Shown here in pieces: positions 11,965 through 23,004 of a DNA stretch of 64,000 nucleotides. Every line of letters begins with the position of its first letter. The first letter of the stretch is position 1. Origin of the DNA: Myotis daubentonii (taxonomy: Eukaryota; Chordata; Mammalia; Chiroptera; Vespertilionidae); NCBI RefSeq assembly GCF_963259705.1, contig NC_081844.1, positions 19,081,715 to 19,145,714 of the forward strand, in the 5' to 3' direction. The position numbers and the translations under genes are program-made. A model generated the notes under the pieces. That model searched no databases. It saw only the letters and a list, made by a program, of their open reading frames with translations, and was not told where the DNA came from.

Positions 11965-12268
11965 TGGTTTCTATAAAGTACCTGGATTCTGCAGGCTCTC
12001 AGCCTGGGGGACAATATCCCAGGTTTACCATTATAGATGACCATCAATCAGGTAAAACAACAGAAATTTATACTCTCATAGTTCTGGCGACTTGGTGTCT
12101 ACATTACAGGTGTCAGCCCAGCCGGCTTGGCTCAGTGGTTGAGCATCAACCTCTGAACCAGGAGGCCATGGTTCGATTCCAGTCAGGGCACATGCCCAGA
12201 CTGCAAGCTTGATCCCATAGGTGGGGCATGCAGGAGGCAGTGAATCAATGATTCTCTCTCATCATTGA

Positions 12269-12322
<54 letters not shown>

Positions 12323-12745
12323 CCTCCCTCCCTCTCCCTTCCTCTCTGAAATCAATAAAAAATATATTTTAAAAAAAGAATAATACCTTTGGGGAAAAAG
12401 TAAAAAAATAAAATGAAACACAGGTGTCTGCAGGGCCATACACTCTCTCTCTCTCTGGAGGCTCTAGGAGAGGATCTTTCCTTATCTCTTCCAGCTTCTG
12501 GGGCTCTAGGCATCCTTGGCTTGTGGCTGCATCACCCCAGTTTTAGCCATCATTGTCATATGACCTTTTCCCTATGTGTCTCTGTCCTCCCCTCTTTTCA
12601 TAAGGTCGCCAGTCACTGGATTTAAGACCACCCTAAACCAGGATGATCACATCTCAAGATTATTAAACTAATTACATATGCAGAGATTTCTTTTCCAAAT
12701 AAGGCCACAGTCACGGATTCTGGGGGTCAGGACATGGGCATATCT
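11965..12745. mobile_element. MaLR-type LTR (MLT1-like), split by a SINE
   Basis: Landmarks TTTATACTCTCATAGTTCTG, GGTGTCTGCAGGGCCATAC, GGAGGCTCTAGGAGAGGATC, CCAGTCACTGGATTTAAGAC and TCCAAATAAGGCCACAGTCA fit an old non-coding mammalian MaLR LTR. A VES SINE (12115-12418) interrupts it. Confidence 0.55.
12115..12418 (+). mobile_element. VES SINE with long CT and A-rich tail
   Basis: TTGGCTCAGTGGTTGAGCATC head and B box GGTTCGATTCC, then a long (TC)n from about 12272 to 12334 and an A-rich tail. Flanked by ACAGGTGTC on both sides. Confidence 0.88.
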
Positions 12746-13374
12746 TCTTAGGGTTCAATGTGCGCAGCTCACAACCAAGAGAGCACGGAGGCTGCTGGGG
12801 CTTTCTTGAGGCAGGGGATGGCTCCCCATCCTCTCAACAGAGCAGCTCATGGAGTCCTGCATGTGTGCATACGTGGAAGCTACAGATGGTACCAAACACT
12901 TGGAACAGCCGGCACAGAGGCAAAGGATGCCAAAGCCAGGACTGGGGCCAGGACTGGGGGCGGTCTTCATGCTCAGCTCACCACTGCGCTTTCCTCCAGC
13001 CTATGCAGAGCTACCCCTATCTCAGGTTAGAGCCAGAAGAACACCCCGCTTCCTTCAGTGCAGCCAGAGCTGCAGTTAAGCCAAGCCACATGGACTGCTT
13101 TGCATGCAGGCTTTTTCTGGCCCTGGGGCTGCTCCCTGGGATGCTCAGAGCCTCCTGTGTCCTGAGCCCCTGGCAAGAAGGTGACGCCCCACATGCAATC
13201 CACCTGCACATATTTTGCTCTGATGCCAAAAATACCACCAAAATCCACTGATCCTGCTCAAGCTACGCCCCCCCGAAGTCCCTAACCTAGATGCTACAGT
13301 GGCCTTTCATACTATCTGCTGCCCTCCCCTCTCATCCCACTGCCAGTTCAGCTCACACCGATCTTTGTAGAACA

Positions 13375-13965
13375 GATAATGCCCTCAAATAGTTAAATGG
13401 AGAGTTACCATGTGACCCAGCAACTCCACTCCTTGGTGTACACCCAAGGGGAAGGAAGACCTGCATCTACATGAGCACTTGGACATAAATATCCATGGCA
13501 GCATTAGTCACAATGGCCAAAAGGCAGAAACAACACACATGTCCATTGACTGACAAAAGATAAACAAAATGTGGTCCATCCACAGAATGGAATATTACTC
13601 AGCCATAAAAAGGACTGAAGTACTGACACACACTAGAACATGGATGAACCTCAAAAGTATCATGCAGAGTAAAAGAAACCAGACACAAAAGTCCACATGG
13701 TAAATGACTCCATTGATGTGAAATATTCAGAACAGGCAAATCTATAAAGATAGAAAGCAGATTAATGATTGCCAGAGGCTGGGCAATGAGGAATGGCTGC
13801 TAATGGGGACATGGTTTCCTTTTGGAGTGACAGAAATATTCTGGAACTAGATAAAAGTAATGGTTACACAACATGGTAAATGTGCTAAAAACCACTGGAT
13901 GGTGCATTTTAAATGGGTGGGTTGGATGTATTGGGAATTACATCTCAATACAGCTACTGAAAAAA
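13375..13965 (+). mobile_element. Old L1 3' end
   Basis: TACCATGTGACCCAGCAACTC, CAGAATGGAATATTACTCAGC, TGGATGAACCTCAAAAG, then ATTACATCTCAATACAGCTA. A 5'-truncated L1M-type copy with no intact frame. Confidence 0.8.
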
Positions 13966-14049
13966 ATAAGCAGCAGCTCCGCTTCTAACTATCAAACACC
14001 CCTCCCTCAGGTGGAATCAAGGGTTCCCAAAGCCACTCCAGCCTCACCT

Positions 14050-14300
14050 CTCTCACTCTCTCCACAAGCCAGTCTCTCTGTCCTTTGACCTGTCCTTAAC
14101 TTTGCCAAACCCTCCCCACCCAGGGCCTTGCATCTGTCTGTCCTACAGCTGGGGTGCTCTTACCAGTATAGGGGGCTCTGTCTCACTGTCCAGGTGTTAG
14201 CCTCCACTCCCCCCCAGTCAGTCCACATCACCCTGCTTCTTCTCTCTGCAAGCCTGTGCTTCGTTCATTTGCAGTGATTCTCTCCTGTCCCCATTAAAAC
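14050..14300 (-). mobile_element. Possible L2 fragment
   Basis: CT-rich text with the pattern CCAGGGCCTTGCATCTGTCT and GCTGGGGTGCTCTTACC, as in reverse-strand L2. Diverged. Confidence 0.35.
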
Positions 14301-14449
14301 CACACCCACTCCCCAAAAGCACGGCCCTTAATGTTCTGTATGCTACATTATGCATCCAACATGATCCCTGGGTCATACTGGACAATCAAAAATGTCATTA
14401 TGTGGAATGAACACGCTACCCCAACTTTATAGGTCAGGATTCAAAAAAT

Positions 14450-14603
14450 CTGCCCTGGCCAGTGTGACTCAGTCCACACACCAAAGGGTTGTGTTCGATT
14501 CCCAGTGAAGAGCATGTACCTGGGTTGCAGGCTCCCTCCCATCCCCCTGGATGGGGCGCATGGGGGAGGCAACCAGTTGATAAACCTCTCTCACATTGAT
14601 GTT

Positions 14604-14652
<49 letters not shown>

Positions 14653-14735
14653 CCCCCCCCCCCTTCCTCCCTCTCTTCCACTCTCTCTCTGAAAAAGCAA
14701 TGGAAAGAACGTCCTCAGGTAAGGATTAACAAAAC
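14450..14735 (+). mobile_element. VES SINE
   Basis: Head CCTGGCCAGTGTGACTCAG, B box TGTTCGATTCC, long (TC)n run (about 14610-14652), tail GGTAAGGATTAAC. Confidence 0.82.
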
Positions 14736-15477
14736 AAAAAAAAGTAAAAAAAAACAACAAACCTGCTCCAAGTCACACAGCAGAGCACCACAGCCCCTCC
14801 CTGCATATCATGCAACCCAAGTCTCAGGGTGGTAGAGGAACATTCATACACCCAACCTTTCTGTGCTGCAATACGAAAGTGGTCTCCCCGACATTACACC
14901 CTGTCCCCCCACCCAACCTGGCCCTTGTGTCCCTGCTCCCCAGGAAGGTGGCAGTGTTGATTTGCTTATCACACTGAATGTCTACTGACTGGCCTTTCAC
15001 ATGGGAAGGCACTGCGAGCATTCCATCACCACTGAGGACCGTGTGTGGACACGCAGAAACACAAGTGACCCTGCTCACTCCAGGAGTGGGCAAGCTGTCC
15101 TGCAGAATTCACTGGAGAGGAACAGCTACCAAAAGGGCGATGCCCTATCTGTTAGCATGTGCAGGGGAAACCAAGGTGTCTACTGCAGAGGGAGGTAGTG
15201 AGGGAAGGCTACAGCCACAGAGTGAGGGCAGGAGGGGAGCCTGCATCAAGTGGGTTCACTCACCTACACCAGGCACTGCAAAAATGCCATTTGCCACAGA
15301 CAATGGCCAAAAGACTGGGAAGAAGCTTGTCCATCCTGATCCCAGGTTCGAGAAAAGCCATTAGCCTACACAGGTGACACAGCCATAAAAGTAGGGGCAG
15401 AGCTTTGAACTCAATATGCCCAGGTGCAAAGGCTGTAGCCCTGCCCACTCAGTGTTCCCTCCAAGCCAGATCACTCA

Positions 15478-15660
15478 CTCCTGTGGTAGGGCCATCCATG
15501 AATTTTGGGGTGGTGAGCAGCATCCCTGTTCTCTACCCACCATATGCCAGTAGCACCCCTCCCCCCAGTAAAGACAACTAAAAATGTCTCCAGGCATTGC
15601 CATATGCCCCTTAGGGGGCAGAAATGCCCCCAGCAGAGAACACTGCTCTGTCTCTAAAAT
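15478..15660 (-). mobile_element. MER5A-like hAT fragment
   Basis: The reverse complement reads as MER5A: the GGGGGCAT-type arm, then TGGAGACATTTTTAGTTGTC and GGGTGCTACTGGCATATGG. An ancient eutherian element. Confidence 0.65.
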
Positions 15661-15814
15661 CCAGTGTAAACTCATCTCTGCCCAGAGACCATGCCCATCC
15701 CACCTCCCCAAATCCTGAAGTAAAGGAAGGCAACAGAGAGAGGGAGGAAAGAGATGGGAAATGGTTACTAGGGCTAAGAGAAATGTTGTCTCTGTATCTT
15801 AAAAATCTTTTCTA

Positions 15815-16255
15815 AATCCATCAGTGGATGAATGGATAAACAAAATATAGTCCATCCAAACAATGGAATATTATTCAGCCATAAAAAGGAATTAAGTTTT
15901 CTGATTCATGCTACAACATGCATGTACCTTGAAAACATCTTGCTGAAAGAAGGCAGTCACAAAAGGCCACATAGTGTATGATCCCATTTACATGAAATGT
16001 CCAGAATAGGTAAACGCATAGGAAGAGAAAGCAGACTGGTGGTTGCCAGGAGCTGGCGGAGGGAGGAGTGGGGACTGACTGCTCATCATACCAGGTTTCT
16101 TTTGGGGGAGATGAAAATGTTATTGGAATTAGACAGTGGAGATGATTGCACACTCCATAAATACACTAAAACCCACTAAATTGTATGCTTTAAACAAGTG
16201 AATTATATGGTATGTGAACTATATCTCAATAAAGCTGTTAAAGAAACCTTTTCAA
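15815..16255 (+). mobile_element. Old L1 3' end
   Basis: ATCCATCAGTGGATGAATGG, AATGGAATATTATTCAGCC, CAGTCACAAAAGGCCACAT, then CTATATCTCAATAAAGCTG. 5'-truncated, in sense orientation. Confidence 0.82.
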
Positions 16256-16460
16256 CAATAATCCATTTTTAACCCCAAGACAGAAACAGGACCTCCAGTG
16301 ATAAAGACAACCATGAATTTCACACAACCCACTTCTTCCTGTCATACTATATACATTTGACACCTACTTGTGCTAGAACACACTACGTGCTGGAGACAAC
16401 ATGATATGGACACTCCTGCCCTCAGAAGCCCTGCCTTATGGGGTCAATCCAGTTGCTCAC

Positions 16461-16492
16461 ATTCATTCATTCATTCATTCATTCATTCATTC
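16461..16492 (+). repeat. (ATTC)8 microsatellite
   Basis: Eight uninterrupted ATTC units. Confidence 0.9.
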
Positions 16493-17404
16493 ACCAACCA
16501 TCTCTTCCTCTATGTCCTGAGTGAGAACATGAGCTGCTGGGGTAGGGACAGGAAGCACCTGGCTGACAGTGAGCACCCAACCAATGTGTGCCAAGTAAAT
16601 GCATGGAAAGGAAGATACATTCTAGTCTATAAGGTCACAATCTCACAGCGAAACAAATGACTAATGAGAAAATAACATGACCTGAAAATTCCATCTGCGG
16701 AATCAGACTGAAGCTGAAGTCACAGAGGTAGGTCTGCCTGAAATGGTCAGACCAGTGGCCAAATCCAGCAACCAGCCACGTGGGTGTCAAATCCGCCCTG
16801 AAGCCCCACGGTGCAGGGTGGGGATCCCACTGCTCTGAGGAATACAGCAGACATCACCAACACCTGTGAAGAGCATCCTGCCTTCTGACCCTCAAGGAAG
16901 GGCTTGCTAGACACACTTCACACAGAACATAAGGCTGAGGAGCTTAGCACTTTGCTGCGATGGTGCAGCCAGAGAGCTGAGGCCGAGGAGAAAAGCCAGG
17001 CCGCCAACCTCAGCCCCCGCCCAGCCCATGCTCCGGGCCCACAGTGGCTTCCCGGGTGAGGTGAGCAGACAGCCAGGTCTGCCTCTACACACCGAGCCCA
17101 CCCAGCCACCCGAGGAAAGCTGACCCTCCACCCTGTTCCCTAAAGGCCGGGGGCGTCTGTGTGCAGCTGCCCTTTGTCTCGGTGGGAGGAGCATCGCCTG
17201 GTCCCCACCATACAGGCTGCCCAGGGAAGGGGCAGCTGTCTCCACTCCAAACTCTAGAACTGAGCACATCTGCCTTCCTGAGCCCCTGCCCAACCACCGC
17301 CCACCCCCATCTGACCTTGCCCTATGGAGTCCAGAAGGCCTCCTCCACCTCAGGTCTGCAAGCAGGGCCCCCTGACCCTCCACAGGCTCCCAGGGCACCC
17401 CTGA

Positions 17405-17925
17405 TGTAGACGCCTGTCCCACCAAGTAGTGAGCATGTGGGATCACTTGTCCCCTCAGGTGACAATATGGGAGCACGTATCGACCGGCCCCCACGTACCA
17501 GTGATGCTTTCCAGCACCGCCCGGGTCCTACGCCTCAGTGTCATCCTGTCACCCTAGGTAGAGTGACATGGGAGCACCTGGCCCCCTCAGACAGCGACCA
17601 TGTAGAAACACACCTGTCCCCATTAGGTGACAACGATGTAGTGGCACCTGTTCCCTCCAGGCGGTAATGATACAGCGATCCCTGCCCCTCCAGCTAACAA
17701 TGACGGGAGGTACCTGTCCCCCTCAGGTGGCAGTGAGGTTAGACACCGTCCCCATTCGGGAACGACGATGTAGTGGCACCTGTTCCCTCCAGGTGGTCAT
17801 GACATGGAGACCCCGGCCCTCCAGGGAGCAATGATGCGGGGTCACCTGTCCCCCAACGGATACCGAGGATGTGGGGCACCAATCCCGCCCACGACGCCCA
17901 AGGAGCGAGGACACCTGTCCCCTCG
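17405..17925. repeat. 33-bp-period minisatellite in CRTC1 intron 1
   Basis: A degenerate tandem repeat of roughly fifteen units. The marker CACC(T)G recurs at 17575, 17611, 17645, 17678, 17711, 17744, 17777, 17809, 17843, 17877 and 17912, that is, every 33-36 bases. Units read roughly as CACCTGTCCCCTC, AGGTG, then AACGATGTAGTGG. Several carry E-box cores (CACCTG and its complement CAGGTG). It starts within 150 bases of the exon 1 donor. Confidence 0.85.
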
Positions 17926-18055
17926 GGCCAGGCCAAGCCCCGCCCCGCCGCGCGCCCCGCCCCCGCCGCGCGCCCCCGCCCTGTGCACGCGCTGGACACG
18001 CGCCTTCTCCTCCGCCCTCTCGGCCCTGAGGGGGTCGGCGCGGCAGCCCCCTCAC

Positions 18056-18181
18056 CCGCGCGGCCCGCGTCAGGCTCAGGTCCTTCATAACCTCCTCGAA
18101 GGCCGCCGTCTCCTCCGCCTGCTTCTGGTTGTGCAGCGCGATCTTCTCACTGAATTTCCGCGGATTGTTCGAAGTCGCCAT
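18056..18181 (-). CDS. CRTC1: CRTC1 coding exon 1 (N-terminal 42 codons)
   Basis: CREB-regulated transcription coactivator 1 shuttles from cytoplasm to nucleus on dephosphorylation and binds the bZIP domain of CREB to boost cAMP/Ca-responsive transcription. This exon encodes its conserved N-terminus, starting [10 protein letters not shown], then [15 protein letters not shown] and ending [12 protein letters not shown]. That segment is the helical CREB-binding/oligomerisation region known in the family. The ATG at 18181-18179 has a strong context (A at -3, G at +4). The exon holds exactly 42 whole codons and ends at CGG followed by GTGAGG, a good donor, with intron phase 0. Beyond the donor the frame reads low-complexity sequence unlike CRTC. 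The rest of the gene lies below position 1. The match to the known protein is essentially complete over this exon; only the remaining exons are missing. Confidence 0.97.
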
Positions 18182-18184
18182 CTT
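18176..18184 (-). promoter_or_regulatory. YY1-type motif over CRTC1 start codon
   Basis: AAGATGGCG on the minus strand overlaps the initiator ATG. It matches the core of the YY1 downstream-promoter motif found just after the start site of many housekeeping promoters. KLHL26 has the same 9-mer at its own start codon. Confidence 0.5.
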
Positions 18185-18189
18185 CTCGC

Positions 18190-18240
18190 CGCCACCTCCT
18201 CCTCCTCCTCCTCCGCCTCCTCCTCCTCCTCCTCCACCTC
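18190..18240 (-). repeat. GGA trinucleotide repeat in CRTC1 5' UTR
   Basis: On the transcribed strand this reads as two runs of GGA units separated by a single GGC interruption, ending only about ten bases before the start codon. As RNA it is an almost pure purine run with many GG doublets. Confidence 0.85.
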
Positions 18241-18366
18241 CTTACCCCCCCCACTCTCCAGGGCCACCGCGCACGCGCCGGCCAGGCCCGCGGGCGGCGG
18301 GCGACACGCAGGCGCGGCGGCGGCCGGGACAGCAACGCAGGCACCTCCCGCGCGGCGGGGGTGATG

Positions 18367-18376
18367 GCGCATGCGC
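18367..18376. promoter_or_regulatory. NRF1-type palindrome in CRTC1 promoter
   Basis: GCGCATGCGC is a perfect self-complementary NRF1 core, about 190 bases upstream of the CRTC1 ATG inside the CpG island. NRF1 sites are common in dispersed CpG promoters. Confidence 0.55.
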
Positions 18377-18779
18377 GCGCCTCGCCTGCGCCGTCGCGAC
18401 CCGCGGGGGAAGCGAAGGGAAATTTCGGCGCAGGCGCAGTGGGCTTCCTCCTGGCCCGCTGGACAGCGGCCTTGGGTCCTCCAAGAGGGAGACAGTCAGA
18501 CCCAGACCCTTTCAAGGACGGGGCCAGCACCCTCCACGGACAGGGAGCACCCTGAGGCTGTCAGTTCAGCTTCGATCGCTGTTCAGGACGTTGCTCATTC
18601 CTGCATTCAATCGCTCAACGAGTATTTATTGAGGGCCAGTATGAGGCGCAAAGTCGGGGAGGGGTCACCAACAAATGACCCAAGAATTTTTTCAAATGGA
18701 GATAAATGTGACGGAGAAAATAATTCAGTGATGGGAGGAGGGTTGAGAGGGCTCGGTGAAAAAGGTGAAAGTAATTAAG

Positions 18780-18990
18780 TACAAACTGCCAGTTATAAAA
18801 ATAGGAGGATGTAAAGTACAACATAGGGAATGTGGTCAATAATATTGCAGTATCTGTATGGTATCAGATGGGTACTAGATTTATTGGGGTGAACACTTCA
18901 TAGGATATATAAATGTCTAATCACTATGTTGTACACCTGAAATTAATATAATAGTCTATGTCATCTGTAATTGAAAAATAAATTACTTAC
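18780..18990 (+). mobile_element. L1 3' terminal fragment
   Basis: TTATTGGGGTGAACACTTC, CTATGTTGTACACCTGAAAT and CATCTGTAATTGAAAAATAA are the 3' terminus common to L1s of bats and carnivores. Severely 5'-truncated. Confidence 0.75.
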
Positions 18991-19033
18991 TTTAAAGAAA
19001 GTAAATTATTTACTTTAAAAATAAAAACATTTT

Positions 19034-19246
19034 GCCCGGCTGATGTGGCTCAGTGGTTGAACATTGACCTATGAACCTGGAGGTCACGGTCCCCATTCCT
19101 GGTCAGGGCACATGCCCAGGTTGCAGACTTGATCCCCAGTAGGGGCGTGCAGGAGGAAGCCAATCAATATTTCTCTCCCATCATTGATGTTTCTGTCTCT
19201 CCCTAATCCTTCCTCTTTGAAATCAATAAAAAATATATATATTTTT
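19034..19246 (+). mobile_element. VES SINE
   Basis: TGTGGCTCAGTGGTTGAAC head and AATCAATAAAAAATATATAT tail. Confidence 0.85.
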
Positions 19247-19263
19247 AAAGTATTCAGTGATGG

Positions 19264-19455
19264 ACCCCAGCCGGCTTGGCTCAGTGGATAGAGCGTTGGC
19301 CTGCAGACTGAAGGGTGCCAGGTTCGATTCCCGGTCAAGGGCACATGCCCGGGTTGCGGGCTCAATCCCCAGCGGGGGACGTGCAGGAGGCAGCCAATCC
19401 ATGATTCTCTCTCATCATGAATGTTTCTCTCCCTCTCCCTTCCTCTGTCTGAAAT

Positions 19456-19506
<51 letters not shown>

Positions 19507-19530
19507 AAAAGAATACTTCTCTTTATAAAA
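19264..19530 (+). mobile_element. VES SINE with 17-bp target duplication
   Basis: Well preserved: TTGGCTCAGTGGATAGAGCG, B box GGTTCGATTCCCGG. Flanked exactly by AAAGTATTCAGTGATGG (19247-19263 and 19531-19547). Its tail has expanded into a (TA)n run at about 19458-19502. Confidence 0.92.
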
Positions 19531-20649
19531 AAAGTATTCAGTGATGGGCTGGCAGGGGGTGATGTTAGGGAAGGAGGTTCCTACCACCACCACCATCAGG
19601 GAAGGCTGGGGGAAGGGGGCATTTGAGCTGAGGCCTGACCCTTGTGCAGCCCCAGCCCAAAGCCTGGGCATCATCTTTCTTTGGGTGGGGGGGCATCATC
19701 TTTAATACCTTTCTTTCCCTGTTACCTCACATTGTACCAGTTCCTATTCTCTGGAACCTTAATCCCACAGAGCCAGAACTACAGAGCTTCAGCCTCCTCT
19801 CTGTGAATTTCTCCAGTCTTGCTCAAGAATGCTGCTTTTGCCATGAGGCACTAAAGGAAAGGTCCAGAAATCCCACTCAGACCAGCAGTGAATGGGATAC
19901 TGGAGTCTCCCAGACGATAGAGGGATGACCCGGTGAAGCAAGAGGGGTTCTGTTTGACACCCAGCTGTCTCTCCCTAAGCAGAGGGACCCCAACCACCAT
20001 ATCAAAGGTTTATATTCAGGACACCCTAGGGATTCTCAGGCATGGGCAGGGTGAAGCCAGGAGGGGCAGCCAGGGGGATGTGGGCAGTTATAAAAATACA
20101 CTTTTTTACTAGAGCCAGGGATGGCTGAGGGGAAACCCCAGTGGAGATTACAGTGGGACAGTGACTTTTTCTGAATATGCTTTTAGTTCCACTTTCCAAC
20201 CGTTTAATTAAATGTCCATATTAAATATATATACACACATAGATTTTAATTTGGAGTGTCCTGGGCACTGACACTGCTCCATTTTATCCTCCTTGTTCAT
20301 ATGGCTTTGAGAAACATCCTGAACTTTAGCATTTTTGCCTAAACCAGTATCTGCCCCCTTTTGGGTTTCAACAACTAACTGCCCTACAGGGAACGCTCAT
20401 TCTGACTTTCAGTCCATGAGATGTGAATGAAGCTGGCCTCACCAACTCCTCTCCCCACAAACACCTCTTCTCAAGTTGGAAGCCTTGGACAATCAGTAGA
20501 GCCTTCTTTGCGTGGGTGGCTGATTTGAAGGATAACGCAGAGGTCACCACTTGAAGAGAAATGGGCCAAGAGAAATGGGCCACACAGAGGAAAACAGAGA
20601 CAAAGGAAGAGAGAGAGACACTGTCCGAGCTCCTGGATCCAACCATGCC

Positions 20650-20928
20650 TTATGATAGGTCGGTGTTGCCCAGTGGTTAGGGCATTGGCCCACGCACTGA
20701 AGGGTCTAGGATTTGATTCCCAGGCAGCAGTACCTGGGTTGCAGGTTCATTCCCCAGCCCAGGCCAGGGCAAGTGCAGAAGGTAACCAATCGATGTGTCA
20801 CTTTCATATCAATATCTCTCTCTCTTTCTCTCTCTCTCTCTCCCTCCCTCCCTCCCCCCTCATTCCCTCCCTCCCATTCCATCTAAAAGCAATGGAAAAA
20901 TATCCTCGGGTGAGGCTTAAAAAAAGAT
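20650..20928 (+). mobile_element. VES SINE (diverged head)
   Basis: GTTGCCCAGTGGTTAGGGC head, CT-rich middle, tail ATCCTCGGGTGAGGCTTAAA. Confidence 0.78.
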
Positions 20929-21769
20929 AGACAGTCCTGCCTTTTCAGTGTGTCAGCTAATTTATTCTCTTTTTTGCTGAAGTTGATTTAAAGTCCATTT
21001 TCCGTCCCTGGCACTAACTGAGATTGCAGCTTCTGGGAGTCAAGTGCAGGGCTGGGCATTCTACAAAAGTGCTTCTCAGTCCTGCCACTATCTTGTGAGA
21101 TTGGAGAGGAAACAGAGACAGACCACATTGATGGCAACTGCCTCACAGCAAGTTAAGAGCCAGAGCCAGACCTAGAACTCAGGCCTGACAGCAGAGCTCC
21201 ACTTCCTTCTCTGCACTGGGTTTTGTACGGTTTAAATGAGATTAACATGAGTCAAGTGCCTGGCTCATAAGTGCTCAAAAGATGCTGGTTACCCTGATCA
21301 CTTCCATATGTCTGCACTAAGCTGGTTTCCGGGCACAGAAAGAGAAAAGATTTGGGGGGGGAGAGGAGGGGTTATGAGGTCACAAAACTGGGCAATGGCC
21401 CCAGGGCAGAAGTGAGGTACCAGTGCTCACCCTGCTCATCCCCAATCACCCCTCACCCCAGCAGTAACAAAATCCATCTTAAACCCTGCTGATGAGTCAG
21501 AGGAAGCCATGAGCCTACTCATTGCACAATGGCCAGATCCTGACCCAAGCCTTCCTCCGGCTCCATTGACCCTTAGTACTGAGGAGGGCAAAGTGGAGGC
21601 ATCTGGTGACCCAGAAAGAACTCAGACCTGATGTTTTCACTTTCTTAGTTCATCAAAGAAAGCTGCTGCCACCCAGTGTGGCCGAGGTAGGGCTTTTCGG
21701 AGCACCCTGTGGTCTTTGTAACTGGGGTGGATCTCATGGTCCCCATCACACTTGGGGAAAATATCCACC

Positions 21770-21960
21770 CTCCTCCCAGTGACCCACGAGGTTCATGCCC
21801 CCTCCCTGGTTCCTCACGGCAAGTACGCTGGCTTCCTTACTTTTCTACCTCCACATCTTTGTACATACTACTGCTTTTTCCCAGACTGCCCCCCCTCCCA
21901 GATCCTTTCATAGCCGGCACCTTCTCATCTTTCAGGCCTCTCCTCTGAGACACCCTCCCT
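21770..21960 (-). mobile_element. L2 fragment
   Basis: Reverse-strand L2 pattern: GTACATACTACTGCTTTTTC, CACCTTCTCATCTTTCAGGC, GAGACACCCTCCCTGAGGGC. Confidence 0.5.
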
Positions 21961-22554
21961 GAGGGCCCCCCCTCTGTGTTTCCCATGACCAGGAAACATC
22001 CCGCTCTCTAAAGGCGGCTGTATCCAGGCTCCTGTCTGCTAGCCTGTAGACGGAGCTGAGATCAAAAGCTGAAAGTATATCCACCCTCCCAAACACCACC
22101 GGGCTAGAGTTCCCTGTGTGATGCCGAAAGGACACAGACACACCCAGTTCCCTGCTTTTAAGACGTGTTCTCTGTCCCTCGAAGGCTCTGAGTACTTTAG
22201 GTCTCATATTATACGTGTCCGTTCATTCTGTTTTCCTGGGTCCCCAGAGCTAACACAAGACGAGGCACAGTGGGGTAATTAGCAAGTGTTTGTTAAATGA
22301 ATCCTTTTCTGCTGGGAAACTCCTATTCATCCCTCCTCCAGAAAGACTGTCCTGACCCCTAAGGAGAGCTGTGTTCCTCACTCTAGGCTCACCCAGTCCT
22401 AGGTCCTTCTCCGGCCAGTTCTGACCGAAGGGGCTGGGAGTGTCCAACTGTTAGTTTCGCTTTAGTTACAGAGCACAGCCAAGTGTAAGCTAAGAGCTGG
22501 GTCCTCATAAGCCACTTCCTGCTGCTCCCAGGATGTAATTTTCCCTCATCTGCT

Positions 22555-22725
22555 CCGTAGATCTGCCTGGCTCCATTTGTTCTTCGCCAGTTTCCCCAGC
22601 ACCATCTCCCACCCTTCCCTTTCTAATGTCCTCACTTTCGCCTTGCTGCATCCTGCCTCAGGGCCTTTGCTCAGGCTGTCTTCCTGTCTAGAATGCCCTG
22701 TGCCCTGCATCCAGGCCATAATACC
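22555..22725 (-). mobile_element. L2 fragment
   Basis: CAGGGCCTTTGCTCAGGCTG followed by AGAATGCCCTGTGCCC is a typical reverse-strand L2 signature. Confidence 0.6.
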
Positions 22726-22756
22726 CTTCAACATAAAGTCTCTAAATGCAAGTTAC

Positions 22757-22983
22757 GCCGAAGCCGGTTTGGCTCAGTGGATAGAGCATCGGCCTGCGGA
22801 CTGAAGGGTCCCAGGTTCGATTCCGGTCAGGGGCATGTACCTGGGTTGCGCATATCCCCAGTGGGGGGAGTGCAGGAGGCAGCTGATAGATGTTTCTCTC
22901 TCATCGATGTTTCTAACTCTCTCTCTCTCTCTCCCTTTCCCTCTGTAAGAAATCAATAAAATATATTTAAAAAAAAATAAAAT
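22757..22983 (+). mobile_element. VES SINE with 13-bp target duplication
   Basis: GTTTGGCTCAGTGGATAGAGC head, B box GGTTCGATTCCGG, tail AATCAATAAAATATATTTAA. Flanked on both sides by AAATGCAAGTTAC. Confidence 0.93.
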
Positions 22984-23004
22984 AAATGCAAGTTACATGA
23001 AAAC

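Larger units (their letters stand above)
1..18055 (-). other. CRTC1: CRTC1 intron 1 (5' part, runs off window)
   Basis: Everything below the splice donor of CRTC1 exon 1 (GT at 18055-18054 on the minus strand) should be intron 1, which is very long in other mammals. I looked for the next coding exon, which begins with a Leu/Gln-rich stretch in the family, and did not find it, so it lies outside. The intron is mostly repeats, listed separately. Stretches 1-1374, 1606-2470, 6390-8590, 12746-13374 and 16260-17400 hold no gene or repeat I can name with confidence. Confidence 0.8.
17900..18480 (-). promoter_or_regulatory. CRTC1: CRTC1 CpG island / promoter and 5' UTR
   Basis: CpG-dense, GC-rich sequence spans CRTC1 exon 1 and about 300 bases upstream. 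It contains a palindromic NRF1-type site (GCGCATGCGC at 18367-18376), a second NRF1-like GGCGCAGGCGCAG near 18427-18440, and many CGs. No TATA box is evident, so a dispersed CpG-island promoter firing toward lower coordinates is expected. The transcription start is not resolvable from sequence alone. Confidence 0.8.

Noticed and set aside
17034..17494. Long minus-strand frame in CRTC1 intron 1
   Set aside because: GC-rich, no similarity to the known CRTC1 exon 2 sequence and no consensus splice sites at its edges.
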